From JAIVJZ01 sp035645695 (lineage in GTDB: Bacteria; Acidobacteriota; Blastocatellia; Pyrinomonadales; Pyrinomonadaceae): a stretch of DNA of 64,000 bases. The stretch's first letter is position 1, and every line of letters starts with the position of its first letter. Shown here piece after piece: positions 53,645 through 61,788 of this stretch. The stretch is from positions 1 to 64,000 of the forward strand of contig DASQMC010000081.1 in the NCBI GenBank assembly GCA_035645695.1. The letters run 5' to 3'. Both the position numbers and the translations under genes were made by a program. The notes beneath the pieces are model-generated. The model did not search any database and was not told the DNA's origin. It saw only the letters and a list, made by a program, of their open reading frames with translations.

Positions 53645-54307
53645 TCACGGGAAAGTGGCGAGTACGCGTTCGGCAAGTCGTTGCTGCCGCTCGCGTCGCG
53701 CCCTCTCAGCATACACGATTGAGGCCAGTTGCGTCGCGGCGCGGTCAACATCGTCGTTAAGCACGAGATAGTCGAACTCGCGATAGTGTTCCACTTCGCC
53801 GCGCGAATTTTGCAGGCGCAAGGCGAGCGAGTCGGGGTTTTCCGACTGCCTTCCCGTCAGACGCCGGCGCAGTATGTCGAACGACGGCGGCAGGATGAAC
53901 ACGCTCACGGCAGCGATCCCGGCGCGCCGGACTGTGGCCGCACCCTGCACGTCGATCTCCAGCACGATGTCGCGTCCCACGCCCAACTCTCGCTCGACCA
54001 CCTTGAGCGACGTGCCGTAAAAGTTTCCGTGAACATTAGCCCATTCGAGAAACTCGCCGCGCTCGCGCGCCGCGGCGAAATCTTCCTGCGTCACGAAATG
54101 ATAATCGCGCCCGTTCACTTCGCCCTGTCGCGGGGCGCGCGTCGTCCAAGAGACGGAGTAGCCGAGCCGGGGCATGTGCGTCAGGATGCGACGTATGAGC
54201 GTGCCCTTGCCGCCGCCCGAAGGCGAACTGATGACGAAGAGAATCCCACGCTCCGGTTCCGCCTGCGTGTTCGCACCGGCGCTTTGCGTCTTCAAAATCT
54301 CACTCAA
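53645..54307 (-). CDS. gmk: Guanylate kinase
   Basis: Cytosolic enzyme phosphorylating GMP to GDP. The 220-residue product has Walker A SSPSGGGKGT, the GMP-binding SVSWTTRAPRQGEVNGRDYHFV block, and IDVQGAATVRR. The start is TTG 54307, inside the last codons of yicC (8-base overlap), so translation is coupled to yicC. The N terminus has 20 extra polar residues before the kinase fold. It sits between yicC and rpoZ. Confidence 0.95.
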   Translation of the reverse strand: MSEILKTQSAGANTQAEPERGILFVISSPSGGGKGTLIRRILTHMPRLGYSVSWTTRAPRQGEVNGRDYHFVTQEDFAAARERGEFLEWANVHGNFYGTSLKVVERELGVGRDIVLEIDVQGAATVRRAGIAAVSVFILPPSFDILRRRLTGRQSENPDSLALRLQNSRGEVEHYREFDYLVLNDDVDRAATQLASIVYAERARRERQQRLAERVLATFP

Positions 54308-55184
54308 CGTTTTGCACCTGCTCGCGCAACTTCTCCACTTCCGCCTTGATCACCAGCGCGGCCTCTTTGATCGTCATGTCGGTTGATTTCGAGAGCACCG
54401 TGTTCGCCTCACGGTTGAATTCCTGCAAGAGAAAATCGAGGCGTTTGCCCGTGTCGCCGTCGCTGTCGATGATTTCTCGAAACTGTTTGACGTGGCTGCG
54501 CAGCCGCGCGAGTTCTTCGCTGATGTCGCTGCGATCCGCGAGGTATGCGACCTCCTGCGCGAGCCTACCCTGATCGAGTTCGACGATTTCGAGACCGTCG
54601 CGCGCCAGCAGTTCGCTGATGCGTCGCTGCAAACGCGCGCGATAAGATTCGACGAGATCGCTCGCGACCGCTTCTATGACCGGCACTTGCCGTTCGATCT
54701 CGTCGAGCCGCGAATGCATCTCGGAGGCCAACGCCTCGCCCTCGCTCCCGCGCATACGGTTCAACTCTACGAGCGCCTCCGAGACGGCGCTCTCGATGCC
54801 TTCCTTCATCGCCTCCGTCAGATTGCCTTCGCGCACCGGCTGCAACGCGCCGGGCAGTCGTGCCAGCACGTTGATGTCAGGTTCGCCAACGAGCGAGAAC
54901 TCCTGCTGCACGGATCGCATAGCCCCGATGAAACCCGCGATGAGCGGCCGGTTCAACTCGTAGGCAACCTCGCTCGTGCGGTCGATCACGATGGTGGCAT
55001 CCACGCGCCCGCGCGAAAGCTGTTCTCCGATGCGGCGGCGGATCATCGTTTCCATGCTCGACAACTCCGCGCCCGCGCGCAGGTGAATGTCGAGAAAACG
55101 GTTGTTGACGGTTTTGAGATCAACGGAGACGTTGAAATTCTCGCCCGTTGTAGTTCCGCGCCCGAAGCCGGTCATTGATTTCAT
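54300..55184 (-). CDS. yicC: YicC/YloC family endoribonuclease
   Basis: A 294-residue protein starting KSMTGFGRG, the family signature. The central part (VDLKTVNNRFLDIHLRAGAELSSMETMIRRRI) and the C-terminal DUF1732-like end (SHVKQFREIIDSDGDTGKRLDFLLQEFNREANTVLSKSTD) are both typical. Family members have RNase activity in Escherichia coli. The ATG lies just after the end of a heptamer element, so no Shine-Dalgarno sequence is visible. Overlap with gmk and the gmk-rpoZ order support the call. Confidence 0.95.
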   Translation of the reverse strand: MKSMTGFGRGTTTGENFNVSVDLKTVNNRFLDIHLRAGAELSSMETMIRRRIGEQLSRGRVDATIVIDRTSEVAYELNRPLIAGFIGAMRSVQQEFSLVGEPDINVLARLPGALQPVREGNLTEAMKEGIESAVSEALVELNRMRGSEGEALASEMHSRLDEIERQVPVIEAVASDLVESYRARLQRRISELLARDGLEIVELDQGRLAQEVAYLADRSDISEELARLRSHVKQFREIIDSDGDTGKRLDFLLQEFNREANTVLSKSTDMTIKEAALVIKAEVEKLREQVQNVE

Positions 55185-55189
55185 AATAA

Positions 55190-55280
55190 GTAAGCAGTGA
55201 GCAGTAAGCAGTGAGCAGTGAAGCAGTAAGGAACAGTTTTTAAAATTGCTTACTGCTCACTGCTTACTGCTCACTGCTTC
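55190..55280. repeat. Heptamer inverted-repeat element, GTAAGCA/GTGAGCA family, carrying an ABC transporter stop
   Basis: The left arm is GTAAGCA, GTGAGCA, GTAAGCA, GTGAGCA (55190-55217), an 8-base slip unit GTGAAGCA, then a partial unit. The right arm is TGCTTAC, TGCTCAC, TGCTTAC, TGCTCAC (55247-55274). The TGA read on the minus strand at 55257-55259 is the stop of the ABC transporter, and the last residues of that protein (AVSSKQ) are read from the repeat. It also abuts the yicC start. Confidence 0.92.
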
Positions 55281-57074
55281 GATCTCCTCTTCATCCGCGA
55301 ATTGCAGTTCATAGAGTTTTTTGTAAGTGCCGCTCTGCGTCAACAGTTCCTCATGCCTGCCCATTTCGATGATGCGCCCGCGTTCCATGACGACAATCAA
55401 GTCCGCGCGCCGGATGGTTGACAGGCGATGTGCGATGACGAGCGTGGTGCGGTTGCGTATCAGGTTGGCGAGAGCTTTTTGCACGAGTCTTTCGGATTCC
55501 GCGTCGAGCGCGGACGTGGCTTCGTCGAGAACGAGCACGGACGCATCGGCGAGAACGGCGCGTGCGATGGCGAGACGCTGCCGCTGCCCGCCCGAGAGAA
55601 AGATGCCGCGCTCGCCGACGATGGTGTCATAGCCGTCTGGCAATTCCCTGATGAAATCGTCGGCGAAGGCGACGCGCGCCGCTTCCTGAATCTGCGCATC
55701 GGTGGCGTCCGGGCGGCTGTAAGAGATGTTATAGCGCACCGTGTCGTTGAAGAGGACGGTCTCCTGTGTGACGAGTCCGATGTTTCGGCGCAGGCTCCGC
55801 AGGCTCGCGTCGCGAAGGTCTGTGCCGTCCCAGAGGATCGAGCCGGAGACCGGATCGTGGAAACGCAGGATGATCTTCGAGAGCGTTGACTTGCCGCCGC
55901 CCGATTCGCCGACGAGCGCCACCATCTGCCCCGCCTTGATGCGCAGGTTGATCGAGCGCAACACCGTGCGCTCCTCGCTGTTGGCGTATTCAAAAGAAAC
56001 GTCGCGCAGTTCGATTGCCTCGCGCAGCGGTTGCAATTCGACGGCGTCGGCGCGTTCCACGGTCTCGGCGTGTTCGTCCAACACTTCCCAGACGTGGCGC
56101 GCGGCCGCGAGCGCGACCTCCAAAGCGTTTTGCAGGCGCGAGAGTTTGCGCATCGGGTCGTAGCTGGAAAAGAGGAAGAAGAGGAACGTGAGGAACTGCG
56201 CCGGGTTCATGTTGCCCGCCATGATTTCGCGGCGACCGAAGTAGAGCAGGATGGCGACGGCGATGACGCCGATCAATTCGATCATCGGCGGCGCGAAGCC
56301 GTTGATCCGTGCCGAGCGCAAATTCGCGCCGACGATCTGGCGCGCGACATGTGTGAAACGCTTCTGTTCGCGTTCTTCGCCGCGATAGGCTTTAACGATG
56401 TGATGATTGGCGAGCGATTCCTGCGCGGTATCGACGAGGCGTTGGCTGCCTTCAAAAGTCTCGCGCGCGAGGTTGCGCAGGTTCTTGCCGAACTTCGCCG
56501 TCAGCACGCCGATGATGGGCGCGATCAGGAGCGAGCCGAGCGTCAGACGCCACGAGTAATAAAAGGAAGCCGACAGGAAGGCGATGAGGGTGAAACTCTC
56601 GCGCAGCATGTCGCGCAGCGTACCCGTCACGGCGGCTTCGATGGCGGCGGCCGAAGAGACGAGGCGCGAGACGAGATAATTCGTGCGATGGCGTTCAAAA
56701 AAATCTGCCGACTGCGTCAGCAGGTGCGTGTATAAGTCCTGCCTGAGTTTGAGCACCGACTCCTGACCGATGCGCGCCATCAGGTAAGTCGAAAAATATT
56801 CGGCCACGCCTTTGGCGAGCGTGAAGGCGATGAGCAGGATGGCGATGGCGCGCCAGGCGTCGAAACTCGATTCGGGAATGAATTGTTGTAAATCAAAAAG
56901 GGTCTTGGTACGCTCTGGCTCGCCGCCGCGCCTGAATGCCTGATCGAAGATGGGCACGATGAGCGCGCCGATGGCGCTCTGCAAGACCGCCCCGGCGAGC
57001 ATCGCGAACGTCGCGAGGGTGAACTTTCCCCAGTGTGGCTTGAGATAAGTTAATAAACGCCGGAGATCGTGCAT
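55257..57074 (-). CDS. MsbA-like ABC exporter (fused membrane and ATPase domains)
   Basis: A 605-residue half-transporter. Six helices (about 15-320) form the exporter membrane domain. The ATPase has Walker A GESGGGKST, Q-loop (LVTQETVLF), signature LSGGQRQRLAIARAVL, Walker B VLVLDEATSALD and an H-loop in VIAHRLST. It resembles MsbA/lipid A or multidrug exporters and probably forms a homodimer; the substrate is not determined. The C-terminal five to six residues and stop come from a heptamer repeat. It is upstream of yicC on the same strand. Confidence 0.93.
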   Translation of the reverse strand: MHDLRRLLTYLKPHWGKFTLATFAMLAGAVLQSAIGALIVPIFDQAFRRGGEPERTKTLFDLQQFIPESSFDAWRAIAILLIAFTLAKGVAEYFSTYLMARIGQESVLKLRQDLYTHLLTQSADFFERHRTNYLVSRLVSSAAAIEAAVTGTLRDMLRESFTLIAFLSASFYYSWRLTLGSLLIAPIIGVLTAKFGKNLRNLARETFEGSQRLVDTAQESLANHHIVKAYRGEEREQKRFTHVARQIVGANLRSARINGFAPPMIELIGVIAVAILLYFGRREIMAGNMNPAQFLTFLFFLFSSYDPMRKLSRLQNALEVALAAARHVWEVLDEHAETVERADAVELQPLREAIELRDVSFEYANSEERTVLRSINLRIKAGQMVALVGESGGGKSTLSKIILRFHDPVSGSILWDGTDLRDASLRSLRRNIGLVTQETVLFNDTVRYNISYSRPDATDAQIQEAARVAFADDFIRELPDGYDTIVGERGIFLSGGQRQRLAIARAVLADASVLVLDEATSALDAESERLVQKALANLIRNRTTLVIAHRLSTIRRADLIVVMERGRIIEMGRHEELLTQSGTYKKLYELQFADEEEIEAVSSKQ

Positions 57075-57268
57075 CGTTGAGAGAGCGCGCGTCGGTTGCG
57101 AATCGTTCGAGACGAAGGGAAGGGTTCTTAAAGTTTAAACGTAACGGAACGAAAACTATACGTACACACCGGCGGGAGCGTCAAGTTGAAGACTCAATCA
57201 ACGCGCGACCGTGGGCGCGAAGGCAAGCACGCCGGGGGGCGGCCGGGGCGCGGCCGAGACTTTTTTCT

Positions 57269-57295
57269 TTGAACACGCCCTTTTTGACTTATAAT
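57269..57295 (+). promoter_or_regulatory. Promoter-like sequence before the response regulator
   Basis: TTGAAC (57269-57274) and TATAAT (57290-57295) are 15 bases apart, with a perfect -10 box. It lies about 80 bases before the GTG start at 57378, in the 303-base gap 57075-57377 that otherwise shows no supported gene. Confidence 0.5.
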
Positions 57296-57377
57296 CGCCG
57301 CGTCTTAAAATAATCGAATCGAAACCGCTCGGGAACGAGCCTGTTTCCCGCACAAACACATAGGGAATCGAAAACAA

Positions 57378-58082
57378 GTGAAGCGAAAAATCCTGATCGT
57401 TGACGACGACACGAGCATGCGCCTGCTTCTAGCGGGCTACTTCCGCCGGCTCGGTTACGAAGTGGAAGAAAAAGAGAGTGCGGAAGACGCCATCCAACCC
57501 GCGCAGAGCGGCAACTATGATTGTTTTATCTTCGACGTGCAGATGCCCGGCATGAACGGCATCGAGCTGCTGCGCAAACTCCGCGAGCGTCACGTCCTGA
57601 CGCCCACGCTCTTCCTGACCGCGCAGGACAAACTCGACGACAAGGTGGCGGGTTTTGAAGCGGGCGCGGACGATTATCTCGCCAAGCCCTTCGAGCCGCG
57701 CGAACTCGAACTCCGCGTCGAGGCTTTGCTCCGGCGACCCGTGCGCGAGGTTGAATCTCCTGACGCCGATGCGCAGCAACGCATCGAGATCGGTAGTCTC
57801 GTCATCGACAAGCGTCGCCATGAGGTGACGCTCGAAGGCGCGCTCGTCGAACTCACGCCTCTGGAATTTCAGATTCTCGAACGCCTCGCCAGCGAACCGG
57901 GGCGCGCGTGGTCGCGCAATGATTTGCTCGACGAGGTGTGGAGCACCGAGTACGAAGGTTATCAACGCAACGTTGACCCGCATATCAATCGCCTCCGGCA
58001 GAAGATCGAAATCGACCCGAAGAACCCGCGCTACGTGCTGACCGTGCGGGGCGTCGGGTACAAACTCAACGACTCACTATGA
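57378..58082 (+). CDS. OmpR/PhoB-type response regulator
   Basis: A 234-residue two-component regulator. The receiver domain has ILIVDDDTSM, the phosphorylated Asp53 in FIFDVQMPGMNG, and LTAQD/AKPFEPREL (Thr and Lys switch residues). A winged-helix DNA-binding domain follows (about 130-230) with LTPLEFQILERLASEPG and VDPHINRLRQKIE...VRGVGYKL. The start is GTG 57378. It ends in an ATGA overlap with the next gene. The partner kinase is not adjacent; a kinase gene is at 61789. Confidence 0.93.
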   Translation: MKRKILIVDDDTSMRLLLAGYFRRLGYEVEEKESAEDAIQPAQSGNYDCFIFDVQMPGMNGIELLRKLRERHVLTPTLFLTAQDKLDDKVAGFEAGADDYLAKPFEPRELELRVEALLRRPVREVESPDADAQQRIEIGSLVIDKRRHEVTLEGALVELTPLEFQILERLASEPGRAWSRNDLLDEVWSTEYEGYQRNVDPHINRLRQKIEIDPKNPRYVLTVRGVGYKLNDSL

Positions 58083-59656
58083 AGCCACAAAGAAGCCCCT
58101 TGCCGTTGCTCAAAATTCTCTGTCTCAGTTTGCTCGTCGCGATCTCGCTTCCGCTGCCCGCCCGCTCGCAACCCGCGACGGCAGCCGCGCAAAAGCCCAA
58201 CGCCGAACAGTCTCCGGTGTCGCTCAAATTGAAGTGGGCGGCGCGGCCGCGCGTGCGTCGCTACCGGCTGCAAGTTGCTCTGGACGAGAAATTCACCGAC
58301 ATCGTGTTCGACCGCGCCGTCGTCGGAATCGAACAGGAGGTGCTCGGACTTCAACCGGGCAAGTATTACTGGCGCGTCGCGCCCGCCACGCCCGAGACCG
58401 GACGTTATTCGGCGCCCGCCGTCGCCGAAGCGACGCCGCCCCTGCCGATCACGCCGGTCGCCCCCGTCGTAACCGTTATACGCCCGCCCGCAAACGTCGG
58501 TTGGCAGGCGGCCATCGGCGCGGTGGCGCGTCCTTTCTCCGCGCGACTGCGAGCGGGTAAGAATTTCGATCTCATCGCGCTCAACTCAGATGGGGCGGTT
58601 TACGCGCTCGACGGCACGGACGGTTCGGCGTTGTGGACGGCGCGTGCGGGCGCGAAACCGGCCGCCGGAGAAAATCTTGAGAAAAAGGTGGGCGGCAATG
58701 TTTTCACGCCGCTCGTCGTGCCCGCAACGGACGGGAGCCGCTCTGTGGTCGCCGTCGCCGTCGCCGGTGGCGTGCGCGGGCTGGACGGCGAGACGGGGCG
58801 CGAATTATGGCGCACTGCGCTCGAAGGCCGACTGGCGGGCGGCACCCTGGCGCAGTTGCGAAGCGACGTGGAGGCATCCGAGTTTGTCGTCGCGACGGCG
58901 AACCCGGACATGCTCTACGTGTTGGACGGGATGAAAGGCAGCATCGTCTCCCGCACGAAACTGAACGGGACGATCATCAGCACGCCGATTCCTTTCGCCC
59001 ACGGCGAACTGCGCGGAATCACCTACGCGCTCGACAATCGCCAGTTGGACATTCGCCGCCGCGACGGCTCAATGGTGCGCTCGGTAAAATTCGACGTGCC
59101 GTTTACGACGCCGCCGCTCGTGCTGGCGACGCCGCGCGGCACGCTCGTCGTCATCGGCACAGAGCACGGCCTCCTCTTTTTTGAAGGCTCGGAACTGACG
59201 CCGCTCGGCCGCATAACCACGGAAAAGGACGCGCCGCGTGGGCGACTCACCGCCGCCGATCTCGATAAAGACGGCGTGTTCGAGATCGTGATGGTCACGC
59301 AAAACGGCCGCGTCGCCGTAATCAGCACGGCGGGCAAAATCCACTGGGCGTCCGAAGGCGCGACGGATGCTTACATGGCGACTTTCGCCAACCTGAATAA
59401 CGACGGCGTGCTCGACGTGGTAGCCGCCTCGGGCACATCCTTCGCGCTCGGATTCTCGGGTCGCGATGGAACGCTGCTGTGGCGCGCCGACGAAAACCCG
59501 AAGACGAATGCTCCGGCTGGCGACGGAGTGCTGCGCACGCTGACCGGCTCGATTTCCGGTACGGGCGAGCCGCTGCTCGTCGGCGGCGATGCCAACCGCT
59601 CCGCAGTCCGCGCGGTCGGATTGCCTAAGGGAACGGGCGACGCGGCTGTGAAGTAA
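58079..59656 (+). CDS. Exported beta-propeller (PQQ-like/FG-GAP-like) protein
   Basis: A 525-residue product with a signal peptide (about 1-31). Residues about 45-115 resemble a fibronectin III-like domain (YRLQVALDEKFTD...YYWRVAP). The rest is a beta-propeller with repeats such as DGAVYALDGTDGSALWTA, GVRGLDGETGRELWRTALEG and ADLDKDGVFEIVMVTQNGRVAVIS. It overlaps the response regulator by four bases (ATGA), suggesting shared control. Function is unknown; such proteins may act as scaffolds or binding proteins. Confidence 0.75.
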   Translation: MKPQRSPLPLLKILCLSLLVAISLPLPARSQPATAAAQKPNAEQSPVSLKLKWAARPRVRRYRLQVALDEKFTDIVFDRAVVGIEQEVLGLQPGKYYWRVAPATPETGRYSAPAVAEATPPLPITPVAPVVTVIRPPANVGWQAAIGAVARPFSARLRAGKNFDLIALNSDGAVYALDGTDGSALWTARAGAKPAAGENLEKKVGGNVFTPLVVPATDGSRSVVAVAVAGGVRGLDGETGRELWRTALEGRLAGGTLAQLRSDVEASEFVVATANPDMLYVLDGMKGSIVSRTKLNGTIISTPIPFAHGELRGITYALDNRQLDIRRRDGSMVRSVKFDVPFTTPPLVLATPRGTLVVIGTEHGLLFFEGSELTPLGRITTEKDAPRGRLTAADLDKDGVFEIVMVTQNGRVAVISTAGKIHWASEGATDAYMATFANLNNDGVLDVVAASGTSFALGFSGRDGTLLWRADENPKTNAPAGDGVLRTLTGSISGTGEPLLVGGDANRSAVRAVGLPKGTGDAAVK

Positions 59657-59710
59657 ACGGGGTTGCTGTTATAGCGTTCGGTTTGTGGCCGAGACGGTGA
59701 ATGTGAATTG

Positions 59711-59860
59711 ATGATCTGGGGGATAGTTCTGGCGTTGCTTGCGGTCTGGTTGATCGGCGTGCTGGCGGGAAGAGGCGGCTTTATACACGTCCTGCTGCTG
59801 TGCGGCGTTGCCGTTGCCGTGGTGCAGTGGATGGCCGAGCATCGCGCGGGGAGGCGTTAG
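59711..59860 (+). CDS. Small hydrophobic protein, lmo0937/DUF5670 type, second copy
   Basis: A 49-residue product: MIWGIVLALLAVWLIGVLAG, a short turn, then HVLLLCGVAVAVVQWMAEHRAGRR. It has the same plan as the protein at 33336 (M-x-W start, two helices, basic end). The ribosome binding site is weak. It sits between the beta-propeller gene and the OmpA-like gene. Confidence 0.7.
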   Translation: MIWGIVLALLAVWLIGVLAGRGGFIHVLLLCGVAVAVVQWMAEHRAGRR

Positions 59861-60055
59861 GCGAACGCGCCACGCGCAGCTCCTCAAAACTATCCCGGCT
59901 GGCCGCAGGGAAATTTCGACAACCTCGACGCACGTCGGCGCGGCAACTCTCTCGGGCTGCGGGCGCATCCATTCAAAGCGACAACTCGCGTTCTCCCGTG
60001 CCTGCTTCTGAGCAAGCGCACAACCATTTCAATAAAATCCGAGAGGCCAAGTCAT

Positions 60056-61648
60056 ATGAAGTATCCGCGCACAGAGGAAAAGTTGCTCCGTAAAGCGCTC
60101 CGGGGCGTGTTCGTGTCGTTGTTGCTGATCGCGTCGTTTGTTCCTGCGGTCTTGGCGCAAAGCGACATGCAGCGCGAGACGGTCGCCATTACCTATCCGC
60201 TCGATCAGAACGTCTCGGTTCGCTTTCGTGGCACGACCCGTTTACCGCGCCTGACGGGCGAGGCCAAGGTGCGTCGCAGCGGGCGGCGCGGCACGCGCGT
60301 CGAACTCAGTCTCAAGAATCTTCCGCGCGCCATCGAAGTCGGCGGCGTCTACACGACCTTCGTGCTGTGGGCGATCACGCCCGAAGGCCGCGTGGACAAT
60401 CTCGGCGAGATCAAACGCAGCGGCAGTTTCATCGTTAATTCCAAACTCGACGTGACCACGCCGCTCCAAACCTTCGCCATGATCGTGACGGCCGAACCGC
60501 ACTTCCTCGTGCGCGGGCCGAGCCGCGCCGTGGTGCTCGAAAATCTGCCGCCCAACAATCCCGGCGAGGCCACCGTCGCCACGGCCAATGTGCGTTATCT
60601 CGGTAACGCCAGCGACTATATGAACAGCAGCCGCGTGCCGGAGATCGCCGACGCCGATTACATACGCACTCCCGCTTCGCTGCTCGGCGCGCGCCAGGCT
60701 GTCAACCTCGCGCGTTTCGCCGGGGCGGAACGCGACGCCGAGCCCGAACTGAGGGCGGCCGTCGCTCAACTTGAAAGCGCCGAGAACAAGTGGCGTCTGA
60801 AGCAGCCGGAAGAAGATGTCGATGTCGAGGCGCGGCTGGCGACGCGCATGGCGACGAACGCCGAAGAGATGGCCGAGTCGCGCAAGGCCGCGCGGCTTCG
60901 TCGAGAAGAGATCGCGCGGCGCGATGCCGCCGTCCGCGAGGCGGAGCGTTCCGCCGATTCGGCCTCGGAGGAAGTGGGGAACTTGCGCGCCGCGCTGCAA
61001 CGCGAAGAGCGCGCGCGCGAACTTTCGGATCGCGATTTGTCGAACGCCAACCAGCAGGTGCGCGAACTGCGCATGGAGGTCGCACGCCTGCGCGAGGAAT
61101 TACAGACCGTACGCGCGGAATCGGACGAAGCGCGTTTGAAACTCGCGCGCATCGAGGGCGAGCGAAGCGCGGAAGTTCAACGGCAGGAAGCGCAGCAACG
61201 CATCGCGCGGCAGCAACAGGCGGCCACCACGCTCAAACAGACGCTCGCGCGCTACGGCACGGTGCGCGATACGGGGCGCGGCATTACGCTCGTGCTGGCC
61301 GACAACCTGTGGGCGGGCGCACGCGCCGCCGAACTCGCCCCCGCCGCTTCGGCCACGGTCGAACCGCTCGCCGCTCTCTTCGCCAACAACCCCGATTTCC
61401 AAATCCTGATCGAAGTCTATTCGGATAGTCGCGGCGACGGGGCGGCTCTGCGCCAGTTGACGCAGGATCGCGCCGAGGCGTTGGCGGGACGGTTCGTCAC
61501 CGCCGGAATCGAGAACGGGCGCGTGCAGGCGACGGGCATGGGGATCGACAACCCCGTCGCCACAAACAGCACGCCCGCCGGGCGACTGCGCAACCGCCGT
61601 ACAGAGATCACTCTCGTCCCCATCCAGCCCAGCGCGGCCTCCAACTGA
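60056..61648 (+). CDS. OmpA-family outer-membrane/periplasmic protein
   Basis: A 530-residue protein. The signal peptide ends near VLAQ (about 35). A beta-rich domain (about 40-175) follows. A long Arg/Glu/Ala-rich coiled coil (about 225-400) follows. The C-terminal OmpA-like peptidoglycan-binding domain (about 405-530) holds FANNPDFQILIEVYSDSRGD, LTQDRAEALAGRFVTAGI and ATGMGIDNPVATNSTPAGRLRNRRTEI. It likely tethers the envelope to peptidoglycan. GAGAGG lies before ATG 60056. A heptamer element follows the stop. Confidence 0.88.
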   Translation: MKYPRTEEKLLRKALRGVFVSLLLIASFVPAVLAQSDMQRETVAITYPLDQNVSVRFRGTTRLPRLTGEAKVRRSGRRGTRVELSLKNLPRAIEVGGVYTTFVLWAITPEGRVDNLGEIKRSGSFIVNSKLDVTTPLQTFAMIVTAEPHFLVRGPSRAVVLENLPPNNPGEATVATANVRYLGNASDYMNSSRVPEIADADYIRTPASLLGARQAVNLARFAGAERDAEPELRAAVAQLESAENKWRLKQPEEDVDVEARLATRMATNAEEMAESRKAARLRREEIARRDAAVREAERSADSASEEVGNLRAALQREERARELSDRDLSNANQQVRELRMEVARLREELQTVRAESDEARLKLARIEGERSAEVQRQEAQQRIARQQQAATTLKQTLARYGTVRDTGRGITLVLADNLWAGARAAELAPAASATVEPLAALFANNPDFQILIEVYSDSRGDGAALRQLTQDRAEALAGRFVTAGIENGRVQATGMGIDNPVATNSTPAGRLRNRRTEITLVPIQPSAASN

Positions 61649-61653
61649 AAAGC

Positions 61654-61780
61654 CGTGAATCGTGAATCGTTAATCCTGAATCGTGAATAGAAAAAGCAAA
61701 GGGAGCTTTCTTCTATTCACGATTCACGATTCACGATTCACGATTTACGGTCTTTCTCTATTCACGATTCACGATTTACT
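61654..61780. repeat. Heptamer inverted-repeat element, GTGAATC family, with an extra third arm
   Basis: The left arm is GTGAATC, GTGAATC, GTTAATC, CTGAATC, GTGAATA (61655-61689). The first right arm (61712-61748) holds inverted GATTCAC-type units. A further inverted copy TCTATTCACGATTCACGATT follows at 61757-61779 with no left partner. It looks like a repeat that grew or was duplicated. It ends before the histidine kinase start at 61789. Confidence 0.88.
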
Positions 61781-61788
61781 ATGTACCC

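Noticed and set aside
57077..57313. 78-codon frame before the response regulator
   Set aside because: It covers the promoter-like region, is Arg-rich without motifs and lacks a ribosome binding site.
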